DNA from: Ruminococcus sp.
Lineage (GTDB): Bacteria > Bacillota > Clostridia > Oscillospirales > Acutalibacteraceae
DNA length: 6,863 nucleotides
Assembly: GCA_004556705.1 (NCBI GenBank)
Contig: SFGA01000077.1
Location: 1-6,863, forward strand
Direction of reading: 5' to 3'
Part shown: in pieces, positions 4,023-6,863 of the stretch
How the letters are laid out: each line of letters starts with the position of its first letter
Numbering within the stretch: position 1 is the stretch's first letter
The notes under the pieces: model-generated
The model's input: the letters and a program-made list of their open reading frames with translations, nothing else
Databases searched by the model: none
Told to the model about the DNA's origin: nothing
Program-made: the position numbers and the translations under genes

Positions 4023-6602
4023 ATGGCTCGTAAATATGACCTTATTTCCGAACTGTACGACCGTACCTGCAAGACGGTGGTATCTTCTCCGCAGAATTGG
4101 GAAGCCTTTTTGACTTCTGCCTGCCGGAACTATAAGCTGCGCTTCGATGAACAGCTTTTGGTGTTCGCACAGCGACCGGACGCTACCGCAGTTCTTGAAA
4201 TTGAGCGTTGGAACGGCACTTTCGGTCGATGGGTTAATCGAGGTGCAACCGGTATTGCGGTCTTTGATGATGCAAGCAGAAGCCGCCAGCGTCTTATCCA
4301 TTACTTTGACATTTCCGACACCCATCCGAGCAAGTATTCCCGCCCCGTTCCTATTTGGGAAATGAAGCCGGAATATGAGCAGGAAATCACCGAAACCCTT
4401 GAAAGCACCTTTGGAACGTTAGATACCAGTCAAAGCCTTGCGGACGCAGTTATGAGTGCGGCACAAAACGCCGCCGAGGACAATCTTCCCGATTATACCC
4501 GTGATTTGCTATACTCTGTAAACGACAGCTTCTTGGAGGAACTGGACGATGACAATATTTCCTCCATATACAGAAAAGTTGTTACCAACAGCGTGGCATA
4601 TATGATGATGGAACGGCTCGGCATTGATACGGAGGACTATTTCGAGCGTGAGGACTTTGAGGATATTATCAATTTCAATACGCCCGGTACGCTTAATGCC
4701 CTGGGCTTTGCCACCAGCGACATTGCCGAAATGGGACTTACCGAGATTGCAAAAACAGTGATGTCCCTTGAAAGGCAAAATCGCATAATTGCGGAAAACA
4801 GAAAGCCTGATTACAATATAGGCAGAAATCAAAACACAGAAAGGAGTCCACAAAATGAACGAGCTGACATACACGATGCAGGGCGATTACAGACTGCCCA
4901 ATTTGGAGCTGCCGGAGCAGCCGGAAGCGCCGATGGGACGGTACTCCCGAATGAGAGCGAAGTACCTGAAGGAGAACCGCAAGGTGCTGTACTACAATCT
5001 CCTGACGAGCTGCAAGCTGAGCGAGCATCTGACGCAGATCGAACAGACGGCGACCGAAATGGAGGAACGCCTGACGAAAGAGATGGCGGTGAAGGAAGGC
5101 TTGACCGAGAGCCTGAAAGCGACGGATATGATGAGTTGGGTTCGGCAGATGAACAACCTGAAGAACCGGGTTCAGGAAATCGTGATGAAGGAAGTAATCT
5201 TCGCTTAGAGTATTACGACCGAAGTAACGAGGACAGAAGCCTGCCGTTTTTCGGTCACGATGATACTATTCGAGAAATCCTTGCAACCACACCCCACCTG
5301 AAAGCCACCAAAGACGAAATCCGTGCATTTTACGAAAGTGTAGCCGACGAGGACAAGCGCACCGAGTATATCAAGGGCATTTTCAATAATGATTATACCG
5401 AAGTGATACTGGGTGACGGCAGACGAGTCGGCTACAAGACTTATCAGAATGTGCTTCAGCTTTGGGAAGGTAATTATCTTAGCCGTACAAAGCAGAGCTT
5501 TTACGACTGGGGTGTGATAGCCAAACATTTTGAAGCAATGCGACTTTTGGGCGAGCTTCAGGACACAATGAAACCCCTGCCCTCTATGGACGGGCAGATG
5601 AGCTTAATGCTCAATTACGAAGCAGAGGTAACGAAACCCTCTGCTTTTTCCTTTTCTCAGGAGATTATCGACGCTGTTCTCACCCGTGGAAGCGGCGTGT
5701 CGGAGGGAAAGTTCCGCATTTATGAGCAGTTCCAAAAGAGCCTTTCAAAGAAGGAAAATGTGGATTTCCTGAAAAATGAATACGGTTGGGGCGGTTCTTA
5801 TCCCGTTATCACCGGAACGGGCATTGACGAGCAGCACGATGGCAAAGGCATCAAAATCTCGAAGAATGTAAACGGCGAAGAAGTCAAAGTGCTTCTGAAT
5901 TGGAATCAGGTTGAAAAGCGCATCGGTGAACTTATAAAACTGGATAGATACCTCAATCCGAAAGAAAAGGAACTCTATCCCAAGTGGCTTGAGCAACACG
6001 AAATACGCAGAGCCGAAGCCGCAGAGGAACGCAGAAAGCGAGAAATCCTTTCTACTGCACCTCCCGAAAAGAAAGAGCCTGAACCGAGCAACGAAATATA
6101 TGAATATCATCTTGGCAACACCGTTTATCTCGGTGCAAACGAGTATGAAATTCTGTCCTTTGACAATGACCGGGTAATGCTCTATGATACACAGTTCCCG
6201 TTGTTCAATAAGGAAATGAGCCGTGCAGAGTTCGACCGAAAGGTGCAGGAAAACCCGATGAACGACCACCTGAAAGTCAAAGATATTCCAGCCAAAGAAA
6301 TCACGGACAACACAAAGGTGAGAATATCTTTGGATAGCGGAAATGACCTTGTTCATTGGATATATTTTAATCCCGACGCAAATGCCGGAGGTCAGTATGT
6401 ATCAGGTGATTTGAGCTTCTCTGTTTTTGAGGAACTCATCGATCAGTATGATATAGCGAATCATCCCGAAAACACGGAAAGGTTTGTTGCCGACCTTGAA
6501 GAAATGTCGGATCAGTTTTTGGCTGACATCAACACGCCGTTCTTTATGGAAGCGGAAAACGACTATGAGATGGACTGCGACTATACCGAGTTCACGAACT
6601 GA
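4023..6602 (+). CDS. Large ICE protein with ArdC-like N-terminal domain; N-terminal part of a helicase/methylase-type polyprotein
   Basis: AAGGAGG (4007-4013) lies nine bases before ATG 4023. Residues 1 to about 125 are an ArdC-type ssDNA-binding/antirestriction N-terminal domain: QRPDAT (50-55), a GRWVNRGATGIAVFD block (68-82) and YFDISDT (94-100). A helical region follows (about 130-265). Residues about 278-396 are a Gly/Asp/Glu/Arg/Ala/Pro-rich linker with almost no large hydrophobics, exactly over the tnpV gene read in the other frame. Then come two related modules (about 412-514 and 541-640), a charged coiled segment (about 645-685), a small beta-rich unit GNTVYLGANEYEILSF (about 691-755), and a final module ending FLADINTPFF. 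In relatives I remember, this architecture continues into MutS-I, methylase and SNF2-like helicase domains in a single chain. Here the frame stops and the MutS-like part starts six bases later. Likely cytoplasmic, acting on incoming or host DNA; the role is inferred. Confidence 0.85.
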   Translation: MARKYDLISELYDRTCKTVVSSPQNWEAFLTSACRNYKLRFDEQLLVFAQRPDATAVLEIERWNGTFGRWVNRGATGIAVFDDASRSRQRLIHYFDISDTHPSKYSRPVPIWEMKPEYEQEITETLESTFGTLDTSQSLADAVMSAAQNAAEDNLPDYTRDLLYSVNDSFLEELDDDNISSIYRKVVTNSVAYMMMERLGIDTEDYFEREDFEDIINFNTPGTLNALGFATSDIAEMGLTEIAKTVMSLERQNRIIAENRKPDYNIGRNQNTERSPQNERADIHDAGRLQTAQFGAAGAAGSADGTVLPNESEVPEGEPQGAVLQSPDELQAERASDADRTDGDRNGGTPDERDGGEGRLDREPESDGYDELGSADEQPEEPGSGNRDEGSNLRLEYYDRSNEDRSLPFFGHDDTIREILATTPHLKATKDEIRAFYESVADEDKRTEYIKGIFNNDYTEVILGDGRRVGYKTYQNVLQLWEGNYLSRTKQSFYDWGVIAKHFEAMRLLGELQDTMKPLPSMDGQMSLMLNYEAEVTKPSAFSFSQEIIDAVLTRGSGVSEGKFRIYEQFQKSLSKKENVDFLKNEYGWGGSYPVITGTGIDEQHDGKGIKISKNVNGEEVKVLLNWNQVEKRIGELIKLDRYLNPKEKELYPKWLEQHEIRRAEAAEERRKREILSTAPPEKKEPEPSNEIYEYHLGNTVYLGANEYEILSFDNDRVMLYDTQFPLFNKEMSRAEFDRKVQENPMNDHLKVKDIPAKEITDNTKVRISLDSGNDLVHWIYFNPDANAGGQYVSGDLSFSVFEELIDQYDIANHPENTERFVADLEEMSDQFLADINTPFFMEAENDYEMDCDYTEFTN
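4841..4846 (+). promoter_or_regulatory. Ribosome binding site of the nested tnpV gene
   Basis: AAGGAG lies eight bases before ATG 4855, inside the coding sequence of the 859-residue protein. The ideal spacing shows that the internal gene can be translated independently from the same mRNA. Confidence 0.75.
4855..5208 (+). CDS. tnpV: TnpV family transposon-encoded protein, nested in +1 frame within the large gene
   Basis: This is a complete 117-residue TnpV, the family named from Tn4451/Tn4453-type elements and common in Firmicutes mobile elements; its biochemical role is not settled as far as I know. Family features: the opening MNELTYTMQGDYRLPNL with its PEQPEAPMGRY segment, then RAKYLKENRKVLYYNLLTSC, a long helix (SEHLTQIEQTATEMEERL), and the closing motif MSWVRQMNNLKN then EIVMKEVIFA. 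It is entirely helical and charged, with no membrane span. It has its own ribosome binding site (AAGGAG 4841-4846). Composition differs from its surroundings: bases 4921-4980 are 62% GC by hand count against 45% at 4561-4620, and 11 of 14 leucines use CTG. It lies wholly inside the 859-residue gene, one frame forward, so both strands of meaning share the same DNA. Confidence 0.88.
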   Translation: MNELTYTMQGDYRLPNLELPEQPEAPMGRYSRMRAKYLKENRKVLYYNLLTSCKLSEHLTQIEQTATEMEERLTKEMAVKEGLTESLKATDMMSWVRQMNNLKNRVQEIVMKEVIFA

Positions 6603-6607
6603 GCAGA

Positions 6608-6863
6608 ATGGCTGGGCAGAATGAGCCGAACGCATTGCCGGTTTATGACCGTATAAGAGAGCCGTACAGAGGGTATCTTGCGGTAAAAGCCGAAAACCCC
6701 GACAGCCTTGTATTGTATCAGGTTGGGGATTTTTATGAAGCCTACGGCGAGGACGCACAAAAGATTGCTGAAGCTCTTGACCTTGTGATGACCTCCCGTG
6801 CGATAAGCGAGAGCGAGAGAGTTCCTATGGTGGGCTTCCCGCAGCACACCCTCGAAACCTATA
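6608..6863 (+). CDS. MutS domain I-like protein, N-terminal part (runs off the right edge)
   Basis: ATG 6608 starts five bases after the TGA of the previous gene, in the -1 frame. No strong ribosome binding site is visible, so reinitiation or coupling is likely. Eighty-five codons are present, with no stop before the edge. Residues 33-50 (SLVLYQVGDFYEAYGEDA) and 72-78 (VPMVGFP), then QHTLETY, match the N-terminal mismatch-recognition domain of MutS. The F-x-E pair that inserts at a mismatch in true MutS (Phe36/Glu38 in Escherichia coli) is preserved as F42-Y-E44. The context argues against a housekeeping MutS: in ICE polyproteins a MutS-I-like domain lies between the ArdC-like part and the methylase/helicase part. 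Its role in the element is unknown; a DNA-structure-sensing function is a guess. Confidence 0.8.
   Translation, partial: MAGQNEPNALPVYDRIREPYRGYLAVKAENPDSLVLYQVGDFYEAYGEDAQKIAEALDLVMTSRAISESERVPMVGFPQHTLETY

Noticed and set aside
4147..4365. Another nested + strand frame in the ArdC-like domain
   Set aside because: Unlike tnpV it has no ribosome binding site or family resemblance, and the main frame there is a normal conserved domain, not low-complexity.
4509..4874. Antisense 121-residue open frame on the - strand
   Set aside because: It mirrors the helical region of the large gene, shows no family motifs and no start signals.
5745..6356. Antisense 203-residue open frame on the - strand
   Set aside because: It lies opposite well-supported coding sequence, has no convincing ribosome binding site, and its Phe/Val/Ile-rich translation is typical of the reverse complement of Lys/Glu/Asn-rich coding DNA.

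Overview
The window looks like part of the accessory and conjugation region of an integrative and conjugative element (ICE) from a low- to moderate-GC Gram-positive bacterium, most likely a gut Clostridia/Firmicutes member. The evidence is a tight one-strand operon with strong AAGGAGG-type ribosome binding sites, a sortase-anchored Cna-B/SpaA-type surface protein, several small conserved ICE proteins, a TnpV protein, and a very large protein with an ArdC-like N-terminal domain of the kind fused to methylase/helicase modules in these elements. All supported genes are on the + strand. No gene-free gap longer than 300 bases, tRNA, rRNA, CRISPR array or insertion-sequence end was seen.

Layout: (1) 1-1427 is the 3' part of a multi-domain Cna-B surface adhesin with a TPKTG sortase signal, a membrane anchor and a basic tail. 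It is broken by a one-base frameshift near 139-142. (2) 1427-1519 is a 30-residue single-span membrane protein overlapping the adhesin stop (TAATG), followed by an intrinsic terminator at 1526-1561. (3) 1575-3145 holds four small proteins (100, 197, 77 and 130 residues), with an 18-codon leader-like ORF coupled by ATGA to the last of them. (4) 3150-4008 is one conserved ICE protein now split into two frames, with the join near 3430-3440. (5) 4023-6602 encodes an 859-residue multidomain protein. (6) 6608 to the right edge starts a MutS domain I-like reading frame, which in relatives I remember is continuous with the preceding protein.

The most striking signal is at 4855-5208. A complete tnpV gene with its own ribosome binding site lies wholly inside the 859-residue gene, in the +1 frame. 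The stretch of the big protein that overlaps it (about residues 278-396) is exactly its low-complexity Gly/Asp/Glu/Arg/Ala linker, which separates two folded regions. This is what an overprinted dual-coding segment should look like.

The genes plausibly serve together: the surface protein and its small membrane partner in cell contact, and the ArdC-like/MutS-like polyprotein and its small neighbours in handling transferred DNA or protecting it from host restriction. These roles are inferred from families and context. Three reading-frame breaks in under 7 kb suggest either a decaying element or an assembly with indel errors.
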